Shown here: positions 1 through 7,991 of the stretch, piece after piece | How positions within the stretch are numbered: position 1 is the stretch's first letter | How the letters are laid out: each line of letters begins with the position of its first letter | DNA from: CAMYMG01 sp038259455 | Lineage (GTDB): Bacteria; Pseudomonadota; Alphaproteobacteria; Rhizobiales; Rhizobiaceae | Direction: 5' to 3' | Length of the DNA: 31,986 nucleotides | Assembly (NCBI GenBank): GCA_038259455.1 | Contig: JBBSOT010000014.1 | Location: 1 to 31,986, forward strand | Made by a program: the position numbers and the translations under genes | Notes under the pieces: model-generated | The model's input: only the letters and a program-made list of their open reading frames with translations | Database searches by the model: none | Told to the model about the DNA's origin: nothing

Positions 1-1164
1 GTCACCTTCGCTGACATCGAACTCGCGACGAATGACGTAGTCACGCGTGCGGGTGTTGCCACGGATCTCGATGCGCTCGACATATGTCTTGGCGCCCTGG
101 TCGATCGTATAGACAACCGAAATGGTGCGGTTCTCGAAATCACGGTCGCCGCGCGGCGTGACCTGGGCAAAGGCATAGCCAATTCCAGCCACACGCTCCG
201 TCAGCGCAATGATCGTGTCTTCGACATCCTTGGCGCTGTAGACGTCGCCCGACTTGGTTTCGACCAGAGGCATCAGCGATTCACCGCTGACGTCCGCAAG
301 CGTGCTGTCGACGCTGATGTCGCTGAACCGGTAGCGTTCGCCTTCCTCGACCGTGAAGGTCACGGTGTATTCGTTGGTATTCTCGTCGAGTTCGCCGAAT
401 GACGAGATAACCTGGAAGTCGGCATAGCCGCGGTTGAAATAATAGCGCCTCAGCGCCTCTTCGTCGGCCCGCAGACGGTCCTCGTCATAGATGTCGTCGC
501 GCAGCACGAATGACAAAAGCGAAGAGCGCTTCGTCGCGATCACTTCCGCCAGACGCCGGTTGCTGAACGCACTGTTGCCGACGAAATTGACGGCGGCGAT
601 CTTGGTGCGGCCGCCTTCGTTGATCTTGAAGACAATATTCACGCGGTTCTCGCCGAGGTCGACGACCTGGGTCGAAACCGTTGCGTCGTCACGTCCGATG
701 CGGCCATAGGCTGCGCGGATAGCCTCGGCATCGGCGTCGAGCGAGTCGGGCGAATAGGTGCCGCGCGACTTCAGCTGGACGGTCGCCTCAAGCTGCTTGT
801 CCTTGATCTTCTTGTTGCCCTGGAACAGGACGGCATTGACGATCTGGTATTCGCTGACCTGGACGACCAGGGTGCGCCCGGACTGATTGATGCCGACATC
901 CGAAAACAGTCCGGTGCCGAACAGGCGCTTTACCGACTCATCGATGTCAGCATTCGAGAAGCTGGCCCCCGGCTTGATCGTCAGATAGTCGCGGATCGTC
1001 GATGCGTCGACGCGCTGGTTGCCACGGACCTCGATCGACGAGACCACCGCAGCCTGCGCAGCCGTAGCAGATACGAACTGCAATGCGATTGCACTTGGCA
1101 CCACCAAAGCAGCAGACAATGCCACCGCCGAAGCGGCGCTAAGAAACCCAGATGCTGCCTTCAT
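1..1164 (-). CDS. bamA: Outer membrane assembly factor BamA, N-terminal part (runs off left edge)
   Basis: BamA is the beta-barrel core of the BAM complex, which folds and inserts outer membrane proteins. Only the first 388 residues are here. They begin with a signal peptide (hydrophobic from about residue 8, likely cut after ATAAQA near residue 38), followed by repeated POTRA-type modules with typical phrases such as VRGNQRVDASTIRDYL near the start and EEGERYRFSDISV later. The visible part should cover POTRA 1-4 and the beginning of POTRA 5; the barrel is outside the window. The ATG at 1164 is chosen because the signal peptide starts there and an AGGG lies upstream. It sits downstream of rseP on the same strand, the usual order, but 221 bp separate them, so bamA may have its own promoter. 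Family assignment is very safe. Confidence 0.95.
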   Translation of the reverse strand, partial: MKAASGFLSAASAVALSAALVVPSAIALQFVSATAAQAAVVSSIEVRGNQRVDASTIRDYLTIKPGASFSNADIDESVKRLFGTGLFSDVGINQSGRTLVVQVSEYQIVNAVLFQGNKKIKDKQLEATVQLKSRGTYSPDSLDADAEAIRAAYGRIGRDDATVSTQVVDLGENRVNIVFKINEGGRTKIAAVNFVGNSAFSNRRLAEVIATKRSSLLSFVLRDDIYDEDRLRADEEALRRYYFNRGYADFQVISSFGELDENTNEYTVTFTVEEGERYRFSDISVDSTLADVSGESLMPLVETKSGDVYSAKDVEDTIIALTERVAGIGYAFAQVTPRGDRDFENRTISVVYTIDQGAKTYVERIEIRGNTRTRDYVIRREFDVSEGD

Positions 1165-1180
1165 AAAGTCATTCAACCCT

Positions 1181-1206
1181 TTTCTCGAAGTCCCCACGGC
1201 GAGAAA
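1181..1206. other. Inverted repeat in the bamA 5' leader
   Basis: TTTCTCG (1181-1187) and CGAGAAA (1200-1206) form a perfect 7-bp stem with a 12-nt loop, starting 17 nt upstream of the bamA start codon. In the bamA mRNA this hairpin would sit right next to the weak AGGG ribosome-binding sequence. The repeat is seen directly; any effect on translation is inference. Nothing else definite was seen in the 221-bp bamA-rseP gap. Confidence 0.4.
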
Positions 1207-1385
1207 CCGGACGTCGCGGCAAATTCCCTCGACCGTAATAACCGGATTTTCCCTACACGCAAGGCTTCTGGTTAATTTGTGCTTACTTAACCGACGCGCG
1301 TTGCATTCCCGTCACGCATGTTGCCCCACATGGTAAACGCGGCCTCAACGGAAACAGCGTTCGCATGCCGATTTTCTTCATGTTT

Positions 1386-2525
1386 TCAGCACCCAAAGAG
1401 ATCGTTCCAGAACACGAATGCCATGAATCCCAGCACCATGAACAGCCCTACGCGGTAGACCGCTTCCATGGCCCGTTCCGACACCGGACGGCCCTTGACA
1501 GCCTCGACGGCATAGAAGGCCAAATGGCCGCCATCGAGCGGCGGAATCGGCAGAAGATTGAGAATTCCGATGCCGACTGACAGCAGTGCGACAAGTTGAA
1601 CCAGCCACTCAAATCCGAGCTGCGCTGCCTTGCCGGCCATGTCCGCGATCTTCACCGGACCGCCCAACTGGCACTTGTCCTCCCGGCCGACCGCGAATCG
1701 CTTCAGGAACTGGCCGGTCCTCACGATGATATGTCCGGTCTCGCTTACCGATTCTGCCAGCGCACCCATCGGCGTGAACGTGACCTGGCGCGGCTGGCCA
1801 GCCTCCTGATTGTTGACGACGCCGATCAGGCCAACCTTGACGACATTTCCCAGCGCATCCTTCTGTTCGGAAATCTCGGGCGTCGCCGTCACCGTGATCT
1901 CCTTGCCGTCGCGCAGCAGGACGAAAACGATCGGATCCCCGGCGCGACCCGACACCAGCCGCTGGACGTCGGCAAACGAGTCGACAGCGGTGCCATCGAC
2001 GCGCACAAAACGGTCACCGGGCTCCATCCCCGCTATCGCTGCCGGACTATCCGGACGAACCTCGGCGACCATTGGTTCCGAAACATAGCGCCCGTAGATG
2101 GAAAACATCACGGCAAAGACGGCGATGGTGAGCAAGAAATTGAAGACCGGGCCGGCGACGACGGTCAAGGCGCGCTTCCAGATCGGCTGGGTGTGGAACG
2201 CGATTTTGCGTTCAGAATCAGTCAGCGTCTCCATCTCCCCGGCATCCGGGGTGCTCGTGGCATTCATGTCGCCAACGAACTTGACGTAACCGCCCAGCGG
2301 GATGGCGCAGAGCTTCCAGCGCGTACCGTTCCGGTCGTTGAAGCCGAGCAGTTCCGGCCCGAAGCCGATCGAAAACGCCCTCACCCCGATGCCGCACCAG
2401 CGGCCGACGAGGTAGTGCCCCATCTCATGAACGAACACCACCACCGTGAGCACGAAGAGGAATGGAACCAGCGTCCCTATCAGAAGGCCGTCAGTGCTGA
2501 AGATGGTCGACAATGTATCGCTCAA
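1386..2525 (-). CDS. rseP: Site-2 intramembrane zinc protease RseP
   Basis: RseP cleaves membrane-embedded substrates, classically anti-sigma factors and leftover signal peptides, in the inner membrane. The 379-residue protein has the zinc-binding HEMGH at residues 33-37 within the first membrane segment, a PDZ domain at about 148-230, and the second metal-site motif NLLPIPPLDGG at 323-333, followed by a last membrane helix near the C-terminus. All catalytic elements are present and the length is normal for alphaproteobacterial members. No ATG precedes the conserved region: the best start is TTG at 2523-2525, preceded by GAGGAA at good spacing. It lies between cdsA and bamA in the conserved envelope cluster; 153 bp separate it from cdsA. 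Substrates in this organism are unknown. Confidence 0.95.
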   Translation of the reverse strand: MSDTLSTIFSTDGLLIGTLVPFLFVLTVVVFVHEMGHYLVGRWCGIGVRAFSIGFGPELLGFNDRNGTRWKLCAIPLGGYVKFVGDMNATSTPDAGEMETLTDSERKIAFHTQPIWKRALTVVAGPVFNFLLTIAVFAVMFSIYGRYVSEPMVAEVRPDSPAAIAGMEPGDRFVRVDGTAVDSFADVQRLVSGRAGDPIVFVLLRDGKEITVTATPEISEQKDALGNVVKVGLIGVVNNQEAGQPRQVTFTPMGALAESVSETGHIIVRTGQFLKRFAVGREDKCQLGGPVKIADMAGKAAQLGFEWLVQLVALLSVGIGILNLLPIPPLDGGHLAFYAVEAVKGRPVSERAMEAVYRVGLFMVLGFMAFVFWNDLFGC

Positions 2526-2642
2526 TTCAATTCCTCAAAACCAGTCAGACTGTCGCGCTGCACCGCAGAAATTCCGGGCCCCGCAACGTCCTATCCATTT
2601 CGACCGGCGCCGGCATGTGGGCTGGCAATACCGGCGAATCCG

Positions 2643-2667
2643 TGACGGCCTGGCGCATACGCCGTCA
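2643..2667. other. Stem-loop just downstream of cdsA
   Basis: TGACGGC (2643-2649) and GCCGTCA (2661-2667) form a perfect 7-bp stem with an 11-nt loop. On the minus strand it starts 11 nt after the cdsA TAG stop and lies inside the 153-bp cdsA-rseP gap. No T-run follows on the minus strand, so it is more likely an mRNA stabiliser or partial terminator than a full intrinsic terminator. Confidence 0.35.
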
Positions 2668-2678
2668 TGGACAATGAC

Positions 2679-3500
2679 CTACATCGCAAACAGAGCTTGC
2701 GCCGGGTTGTCGGCGCTGCCGAAAAGCCACCCGACCACGTAGAGGGCCAGAGCCGCCGCAGCAAGCCCATCGACCCGATCCATTACGCCGCCATGGCCAG
2801 GTATCATGCTGCCTGAATCTTTCACGCCGCACCTGCGCTTGACCCATGATTCGAACAGGTCGCCGGCTTGCGACACGATTGACAGGGTTAGCGCAACCAC
2901 AGCGAGCGCCGGCAGGTTGCCGATAGCCGCGCCGGCAACGACAAGCAGTCCCGCCGCCACGCCGCCAATGGCACCGCCAAGCGCACCGCTTTGCGTCTTG
3001 CCAGGCGATATGCTTGGCGCAAGTTTGGGACCGCCAACAGCACGCCCGACAAAATAGGCGCAAATGTCTGTTGCCCAGACGACGGCGAACAAGAACAGGA
3101 TGGCGACCAGCCCTGCGTCGCCTTCGCGTAGCAGTGCCAGAGAAACGCCTGAGAGCCCCGCATAGGCCAGACCGCCGGCCAGCCAGACGCCTTGCCCGGT
3201 TATCCGTCCCTGCATCGCAACGACAAGAACAGCCGCAGCGAGCAGCGCCAACACCCACAAGGCAGATAGCCCGGCGAGCAGTGCCACAAGGACCAGTCCC
3301 AGAAGAACGGCGCCCACCCATTGCGGTCGCCCCGCCGTCGGGATCTTCGACATGGCGCACCACTCGTAGAACATGGCGGCTGAAATGGCTGCGGCGAGCA
3401 GGCGGAACGGCAGGCCGCCAAGAATTGTAAGGGCAATGACGACAGCGCCAAGCACCAGCGCGGAAATGATGCGCAACTGCAGGTTGCTCATGGGCGCCAT
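2679..3500 (-). CDS. cdsA: Phosphatidate cytidylyltransferase CdsA
   Basis: CdsA makes CDP-diacylglycerol from CTP and phosphatidic acid at the inner membrane, the branch point for all phospholipid head groups. The 273-residue protein is mostly hydrophobic helices and carries the family signature near the C-terminus (residues about 218-242): SWVKRR, then KDSG, then PGHGGVMDR, with the conserved Lys-Asp and the final Asp-Arg that bind metal and substrate. Two in-frame ATGs are possible, 3500 (MAPMSNL) and 3491 (MSNLQL); neither has a strong Shine-Dalgarno sequence, and 3491 may be the true one. It follows uppS by 19 bp, so the two are co-transcribed. In enterobacteria dxr lies in this cluster; here it is absent. 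Confidence 0.95.
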   Translation of the reverse strand: MAPMSNLQLRIISALVLGAVVIALTILGGLPFRLLAAAISAAMFYEWCAMSKIPTAGRPQWVGAVLLGLVLVALLAGLSALWVLALLAAAVLVVAMQGRITGQGVWLAGGLAYAGLSGVSLALLREGDAGLVAILFLFAVVWATDICAYFVGRAVGGPKLAPSISPGKTQSGALGGAIGGVAAGLLVVAGAAIGNLPALAVVALTLSIVSQAGDLFESWVKRRCGVKDSGSMIPGHGGVMDRVDGLAAAALALYVVGWLFGSADNPAQALFAM

Positions 3501-3519
3501 CGCGAGACGAGTTGCGCGA

Positions 3520-4239
3520 TCACAGCGCTATGTCCCGTTGCATGACGCCGCCAAAACGCCTTTCGCGTATTGCGTATTGGCCGAGAGCATCGGCCAGGTG
3601 ATCGGCGGTAAATTCCGGCCAGTAGCAGGGCATGAAGACCAGTTCGCTGTAAGCGGCCTGCCATGGCAGGAAATTCGACATCCTGAGCTCGCCGCTGGTG
3701 CGTATCACCAGATCGGGATCTGGCATTCCGGCTGTGTCGAGATAGTCGGAGAAGATCTCGGGCGTAACGTTGGTGTCTTCAAGCTCTCCTCTGACCACCG
3801 CTTCGCTTATCCTGCGCGCCGCACGAACGATCTCGTCGCGCCCGCCATAGTTGAACGCGATGACAAGGTTCATCGCACGATTGCCGGCCGTCAGCGATTC
3901 TGCCTCATTAAGCAAAGCCGCGATGTCGGGAGCCAGTCCGGTGCGCTCGCCGATGATCTTCACCCGGACACCATTTTGATGGAGGTCGGCAAGATCGCGG
4001 CGGATGAAGAGCTTCAGAAGCCCCATGAGATCGTTTACTTCGGATGCGGGCCTGGACCAGTTCTCCGACGAAAACGCGTAGACAGTGAGCCAGCCGATAC
4101 CCATGTCGCCGGCGGCGCGCACTGTCTTGCGCAAGGCCTCGACGCCGGCACGGTGACCAGCCAGCCGAGGCAGGCCGCGCGCTTTCGCCCAGCGACCATT
4201 TCCGTCCATGATGATCGCGACATGCTCGGGCGTCGTCAT
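3520..4239 (-). CDS. uppS: Undecaprenyl diphosphate synthase (cis-prenyltransferase) UppS
   Basis: This enzyme condenses farnesyl diphosphate with isopentenyl diphosphates to make undecaprenyl diphosphate, the lipid carrier for peptidoglycan and O-antigen. In the 239 residues the pyrophosphate-binding MDGNGRW (11-17, catalytic Asp12) and His29 are present, as is FSSENW (56-61). The C-terminal binding motifs RTSGE (180-184) and RMSNFLPWQ (186-194) complete the active site. Length is standard. The ATG at 4239 starts just before the conserved HVAIIMDGNG. It is 41 bp downstream of frr and 19 bp upstream of cdsA in the same operon, tying carrier-lipid and phospholipid synthesis to the translation genes. 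No defects seen. Confidence 0.97.
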   Translation of the reverse strand: MTTPEHVAIIMDGNGRWAKARGLPRLAGHRAGVEALRKTVRAAGDMGIGWLTVYAFSSENWSRPASEVNDLMGLLKLFIRRDLADLHQNGVRVKIIGERTGLAPDIAALLNEAESLTAGNRAMNLVIAFNYGGRDEIVRAARRISEAVVRGELEDTNVTPEIFSDYLDTAGMPDPDLVIRTSGELRMSNFLPWQAAYSELVFMPCYWPEFTADHLADALGQYAIRERRFGGVMQRDIAL

Positions 4240-4280
4240 ACTGTTTGCTCTTGTCCGCCGTTGCTGAGTTCGGATCTTGC

Positions 4281-4838
4281 TTAGACCTGCATGATCTCGG
4301 CTTCCTTTGACGCCAGCAGGCTGTCGACGGAGGCAATCGTCTCATCCGTCAATTTCTGCACATTATCGGCCTGCTTGCGATGATCGTCTTCGCCGATATC
4401 GCCATCCTTTTCCGATTTCTTCAGCGAGTCCATGCCGTCGCGGCGTACGTGACGGACCGCAACGCGGGCGTTTTCGGCATAGCCATGGGCGATCTTGACC
4501 AGTTCCTTGCGCCGCTGCTCGTTGAGTTCGGGCAGCGGGATGCGCAGATTGGTGCCATCGACGATCGGGTTGAAGCCGAGATTGGCCTCGCGGATCGCCC
4601 TGTCGACGGCACTGACCATTGACTTGTCCCACACCGAAACCGAAATCATGCGCGGTTCCGGTACGGTGACATTGGCGACCTGGTTGAGCGGCATGTCGGT
4701 GCCGTAAGCCTTGACCTGAACCGCATCGAGAAGATTGCTCGACGCGCGCCCGGTGCGCAGAGAGGCCAGATCCTGCTTGAACGCAGCAATCGCGCCGTCC
4801 ATGCGGCGCTGAATGTCCGCTATATCCACACTTTTCAT
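4281..4838 (-). CDS. frr: Ribosome recycling factor
   Basis: RRF, with EF-G, splits the post-termination ribosome so that subunits, tRNA and mRNA are released. The 185 residues match the family's usual length, with the conserved LRTGRAS near residue 27, the beta-domain segment GTDMPLNQVANVTVPEPR, the motif IPLPELNEQRRKEL, and a long C-terminal helix ending in EAEIMQV. The ATG at 4838 is preceded by GAGGAG at about 10 nt. It is 36 bp downstream of pyrH, the universal pyrH-frr pairing, and very likely shares its transcript. Confidence 0.97.
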   Translation of the reverse strand: MKSVDIADIQRRMDGAIAAFKQDLASLRTGRASSNLLDAVQVKAYGTDMPLNQVANVTVPEPRMISVSVWDKSMVSAVDRAIREANLGFNPIVDGTNLRIPLPELNEQRRKELVKIAHGYAENARVAVRHVRRDGMDSLKKSEKDGDIGEDDHRKQADNVQKLTDETIASVDSLLASKEAEIMQV

Positions 4839-4874
4839 CTTGTCAGTCTCCTCGAAACGCTCGTGCAGGCATAT

Positions 4875-5597
4875 TCAACTCTCGGCCACAACCGTACAGC
4901 GGCCGCCACCCCTCAGAATTTCACCGAAACCGCCTTGCTCGTGTATCGAGTAGACGATTATCGGGATGTCGTTTTCGCGCGCAAGCGCTATTGCTGCGGT
5001 GTCCATGATCGAAAGACCCTTGGTGATCACGTCGGCATGACTGATGCGATCATAGCGGGTGGCTTGCGGATCGATTTTCGGATCTGCCGAATAGACGCCG
5101 TCGACCTGGGTGCCCTTGAACAGAGCATCGGCGCCGATCTCAGCGGCACGCAACGCAGCGGCCGAGTCGGTCGTGAAGAACGGATTTCCGGTACCGCCTG
5201 CGAAAATCACAACCTTGCCGGCATTCATATAGGCGGTCGCCTGACGCTGCGAAAAGCTCTCGCACAGTTCCGGCATGGCGATGGCCGACAGGACGACCGC
5301 GTCAACCCCGAGTTTGACCAGCGAGGTGCGCAACGCCAGCGAATTGATGACAGTGGCGAGCATGCCCATATGGTCGCCGGTTACCCGGTCGCCGCCCTTG
5401 GATGCCACGGCGACGCCGCGAAAGATGTTGCCGCCGCCAATTACCACGGCCACTTCGACGCCCATGGAACGCGCTTCGGCGATATCGGCCGCGATCCGGT
5501 CGACGACTGAAACGTCAATGCCGAAATGCTGCTCGCCCATCAGCGCTTCGCCGGACGCTTTCAGCAGGACTCGGCGGTACTTTGGCCTGGCCGACAT
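4875..5597 (-). CDS. pyrH: Uridylate kinase PyrH
   Basis: PyrH phosphorylates UMP to UDP and belongs to the amino acid kinase fold; in bacteria it is a hexamer regulated by GTP and UTP. Visible motifs are KASGE (13-17, phosphate binding), GGGNIFRG (54-61) and the nucleotide-binding stretch GTQVDGVYSADP, plus GGTGNPFFTTDSAA in the UMP/ATP site. The 240 residues are full length. The ATG at 5597 has a strong GAGGAA just upstream. It heads the pyrH-frr-uppS-cdsA run. The 291-bp gap to tsf contains a terminator for tsf, so pyrH probably has its own promoter between 5598 and about 5825; I could not assign one with confidence there. Confidence 0.97.
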   Translation of the reverse strand: MSARPKYRRVLLKASGEALMGEQHFGIDVSVVDRIAADIAEARSMGVEVAVVIGGGNIFRGVAVASKGGDRVTGDHMGMLATVINSLALRTSLVKLGVDAVVLSAIAMPELCESFSQRQATAYMNAGKVVIFAGGTGNPFFTTDSAAALRAAEIGADALFKGTQVDGVYSADPKIDPQATRYDRISHADVITKGLSIMDTAAIALARENDIPIIVYSIHEQGGFGEILRGGGRCTVVAES

Positions 5598-5825
5598 GAG
5601 TTCCTCGCGATTGCTTGCTGACCTGGACAGAGCCCGACGCCGATTTTGTGCGGCTCTGCGAATGCGGGTCTGCGATACACGAAGGGCGCCGGGATGTCAC
5701 GCGGCGCGCCACGGCAAAATCAAAGAAGCGGTTGATGCCGTGATACTTTTCGTGCCGAGCGACCAATCAACTCCGGCGCAGCACGATCATACGTTGCAGC
5801 AAGCGGGTGGCGGAGCTTGCGGGCA

Positions 5826-5860
5826 AGAAAAAGGGCCGCCACGCAATGCGTCGCGGCCCT
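5826..5860 (-). terminator. Rho-independent terminator of rpsB-tsf
   Basis: AGGGCCGC (5832-5839) pairs with GCGGCCCT (5853-5860), and inside it ACGCA (5841-5845) pairs with TGCGT (5847-5851) around a C-C mismatch, giving a long GC-rich hairpin. On the minus strand it is followed by a T-run (A's at 5828-5832 on the plus strand). It begins about 28 nt after the tsf stop, so it closes the rpsB-tsf transcript before pyrH. Confidence 0.85.
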
Positions 5861-5888
5861 CTCGGATTGAAGCCACAAAGCTGCGCGA

Positions 5889-6812
5889 TTACCCCCGGGC
5901 GGTCGCGGCAACCTCGGCGGCAAAGTCGCTGGTCTCTTTCTCGATCCCCTCACCGAGGGCAAAGCGAAGGTAGCCGGTGATCGTTGCCGGCGCGCCGATC
6001 TGTTTCTCGGCGTCCTTGAGAGCCTGCTCGACCGTCATGTCGGGATTGATCACGAAGGCCTGCTTCAAGAGCACGACTTCCTCGTAGAACTTGCGCATGC
6101 GGCCTTCCACCATCTTCTCGATGATGTTTTCGGGCTTGCCCGACTGGCGTGCCTGGTCCGAGAAGATCGCCTTTTCGCGCTCGACCGCTGCCGCGTCGAC
6201 ATCCTCCGCCTTCAGGGCCAGCGGGTTGGTTGCTGCGACATGCATGGCAACCTGACGCGCGAACGCGCCGGCCGCATGGGCATCGCCGGTTGTCTCGATG
6301 GCGACGAGCACACCGAGTTTGCCGAGCCCGTCGGCAACGGCATTATGAACGTAGGTGGCAACAGCGCCCTGCCCCACGGTCAGCTTTGCAGAGCGGCGGA
6401 AACTCATGTTCTCGCCGATCGTGCCGACCGCATCCTTGATGACATCGGCCACCGATTTGTCGGAACCGGGATATTTCGAGCCGGCCACCACTTCGGTTTC
6501 GCCGCCAAAAGCCAGCGCAACCTTGGCGACATTCGTCACGATCTCCTGAAAAGCGTCATTGCGGGCGACGAAGTCGGTCTCGGAATTGACCTCCACCACA
6601 ACGGCCTCGCGAACGCCGGAATCGACGCCGATCAGACCTTCAGCCGCAGTGCGGTCGGCCTTCTTGTCGGCCTTCGAAATACCCTTCTTGCGAAGCCAGT
6701 CGACGGCCTCTTCCATATGACCGTCGGTCTCGGTCAGGGCCGTCTTGCAATCCATCATGCCTGCGCCTGTCAGTTCGCGCAGTTCCTTCACCATTGCTGC
6801 CGTAATGCTCAT
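5889..6812 (-). CDS. tsf: Elongation factor Ts
   Basis: EF-Ts exchanges GDP for GTP on EF-Tu. The 307 residues show an N-terminal UBA-like domain with KELRELTGAGMMDCK, a core with the EF-Tu-contacting TDFVARND near residue 80, and duplicated core subdomains, ending in DFAAEVAATARG. Length is typical. Two adjacent ATGs exist at 6815 and 6812; the second is chosen because relatives begin MSI- and its spacing from GAGG is better (about 5 nt). It follows rpsB after 112 bp holding a strong hairpin, and is closed by an intrinsic terminator at 5826-5860. Confidence 0.97.
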   Translation of the reverse strand: MSITAAMVKELRELTGAGMMDCKTALTETDGHMEEAVDWLRKKGISKADKKADRTAAEGLIGVDSGVREAVVVEVNSETDFVARNDAFQEIVTNVAKVALAFGGETEVVAGSKYPGSDKSVADVIKDAVGTIGENMSFRRSAKLTVGQGAVATYVHNAVADGLGKLGVLVAIETTGDAHAAGAFARQVAMHVAATNPLALKAEDVDAAAVEREKAIFSDQARQSGKPENIIEKMVEGRMRKFYEEVVLLKQAFVINPDMTVEQALKDAEKQIGAPATITGYLRFALGEGIEKETSDFAAEVAATARG

Positions 6813-6839
6813 CATTGCCTCTTTGTTTCGAAACGCGTC

Positions 6840-6865
6840 GGCGCACCATCTTCCGATGATGCGCC
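6840..6865. promoter_or_regulatory. Stem-loop between rpsB and tsf (possible attenuator)
   Basis: GGCGCA (6840-6845) pairs with TGCGCC (6860-6865), then after one mismatch CATC (6847-6850) pairs with GATG (6855-6858) around a TTCC loop. A 10-bp palindrome GTTTCGAAAC follows at about 6825-6834 toward tsf. No T-run follows, so full termination is unlikely. An attenuator or RNase site that sets the S2 to EF-Ts ratio is an inference from position. Confidence 0.45.
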
Positions 6866-6924
6866 TGCGCTAAAAATCGCTCAAACTGTGCAGTTCAAGG
6901 AAGGCCGTGGACCGGCCCTCCGGT

Positions 6925-7761
6925 TCAGGCTTCCGGAGCTTTTGCTTCCGGCTCGCTTGGCGTTGCAGTCTCGGCAGGCGCCTCAGCGGCTGCCGGTTCT
7001 GCAGGAGCCTCGGCGATTACGGTCTCGACCGGAGCTTCAACCGAAGCGCCGATGTCCATTCCAACAGCGCCCTGCTGCCTGGCGATACCGTCAAGCGCCG
7101 CCTTTGCCACGAGATCGCAATAAAGTGCGATGGCGCGTGCCGCGTCGTCATTTCCCGGGATCGGGTAGTCGATCTTGTCTGGGTCGCAGTTCGAATCGAT
7201 GATCGCAACGACCGGAATACCGAGCCGCTTGGCCTCGAGGATGGCGATAGCTTCCTTGTTGGTGTCGACGACAAACATCAGGTCGGGGGTCGAGCCCATG
7301 TCCTTGATGCCGCCGAGCGCCTTGTCCAGCTTCTCGCGTTCACGGTCGAGGTTAAGGCGCTCCTTCTTGGTGAAGCCCTGTGCGTCGCCCGAAAGCAGTT
7401 CGTCCAGTTTGCGCAGACGTGCAATCGAGTTCGAGATCGTCTTCCAGTTGGTCAGCATGCCGCCGAGCCAACGTGAATTGACGTAATACTGTGCCGAACG
7501 CTGCGCCGCATCGGCAACGATGTCGGAAGCCTGGCGCTTGGTGCCGACGAACAGCACGCGGCCGCCCTTGGCGACGGTGTCGGACACAACCTTCAGCGCC
7601 TGGTGCAGCAATGGCACCGTCTGGCTGAGGTCGATGACGTGGATGTTGTTGCGAGCGCCGTAGATGTAGGGCGCCATCTTCGGGTTCCAGCGATGTGTCT
7701 GGTGGCCGAAATGTATGCCAGCTTCCAAAAGCTGGCGCATGCTGAAATCAGGCAGTGCCAT
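6925..7761 (-). CDS. rpsB: 30S ribosomal protein S2
   Basis: S2 binds late to the 30S head and is needed, with S1, for mRNA binding. The 278 residues contain the hallmark GIHFGHQTHRWNPKM near residue 15, the segment RWLGGMLTNWKTI, and PDLMFVVDTNKEAIAILEAKRLGIPVVAIIDSN (quoted in shortened form: PDLMFVVDTNKEA, IPVVAIIDSN). The C-terminus carries an Ala/Glu/Pro-rich tail of about 40 residues, common in alphaproteobacteria. The ATG at 7761 has AAGGAA at 7-nt spacing. A good promoter lies at 7887-7915, which would give a leader of about 118 nt. Co-transcribed with tsf. Confidence 0.97.
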   Translation of the reverse strand: MALPDFSMRQLLEAGIHFGHQTHRWNPKMAPYIYGARNNIHVIDLSQTVPLLHQALKVVSDTVAKGGRVLFVGTKRQASDIVADAAQRSAQYYVNSRWLGGMLTNWKTISNSIARLRKLDELLSGDAQGFTKKERLNLDREREKLDKALGGIKDMGSTPDLMFVVDTNKEAIAILEAKRLGIPVVAIIDSNCDPDKIDYPIPGNDDAARAIALYCDLVAKAALDGIARQQGAVGMDIGASVEAPVETVIAEAPAEPAAAEAPAETATPSEPEAKAPEA

Positions 7762-7881
7762 TCAAAGTTCCTTTCCGGTTGGCCTCCACGGACAAACGAC
7801 GTTTCGGGATTTCCCTGACGCCACCGGAGGTCTCAGCCGGATTTCTCCCGGGCAGACACCAAAGTCCGTGTGTGGAATGAG
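7762..7881 (-). promoter_or_regulatory. Long structured 5' leader of rpsB
   Basis: If transcription starts about 7 nt past the -10 box at 7887-7892, the rpsB mRNA has a leader of roughly 118 nt. It contains several complementary stretches, including GGGAAATCCC and a CCTCC that can pair with GGAGG closer to the start codon. In other bacteria S2 represses rpsB-tsf through its own leader; whether this leader does so is inference. Confidence 0.4.
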
Positions 7882-7886
7882 CGCGC

Positions 7887-7915
7887 ATATAGACGGTGCG
7901 CCGCAGCAATGCAAG
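7887..7915 (-). promoter_or_regulatory. Sigma-70-type promoter for rpsB-tsf
   Basis: On the minus strand, CTTGCA (7910-7915) and CTATAT (7887-7892) are separated by exactly 17 nt. This is one mismatch from the rhizobial housekeeping form CTTGAC-N17-CTATAT. It lies in the non-coding gap between the DUF4031 gene and rpsB and points at rpsB. Confidence 0.7.
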
Positions 7916-7991
7916 CGGCCCGCCAACGCGACGGGTGCTCCAATGTGTTCGCCGCACCGGTGGTAGCCCCTGACTGCGGAGACCGGCAGGC

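Noticed and set aside
1596..2645. 349-residue plus-strand open frame antisense to rseP
   Set aside because: It mirrors rseP codons and has no recognisable domain.
3373..4284. 303-residue plus-strand open frame antisense to uppS and cdsA
   Set aside because: Spans two real genes on the other strand and shows no domain.
6240..7202. 320-residue plus-strand open frame antisense to tsf and rpsB
   Set aside because: Antisense shadow of two ribosome-related genes; long only because of GC bias.
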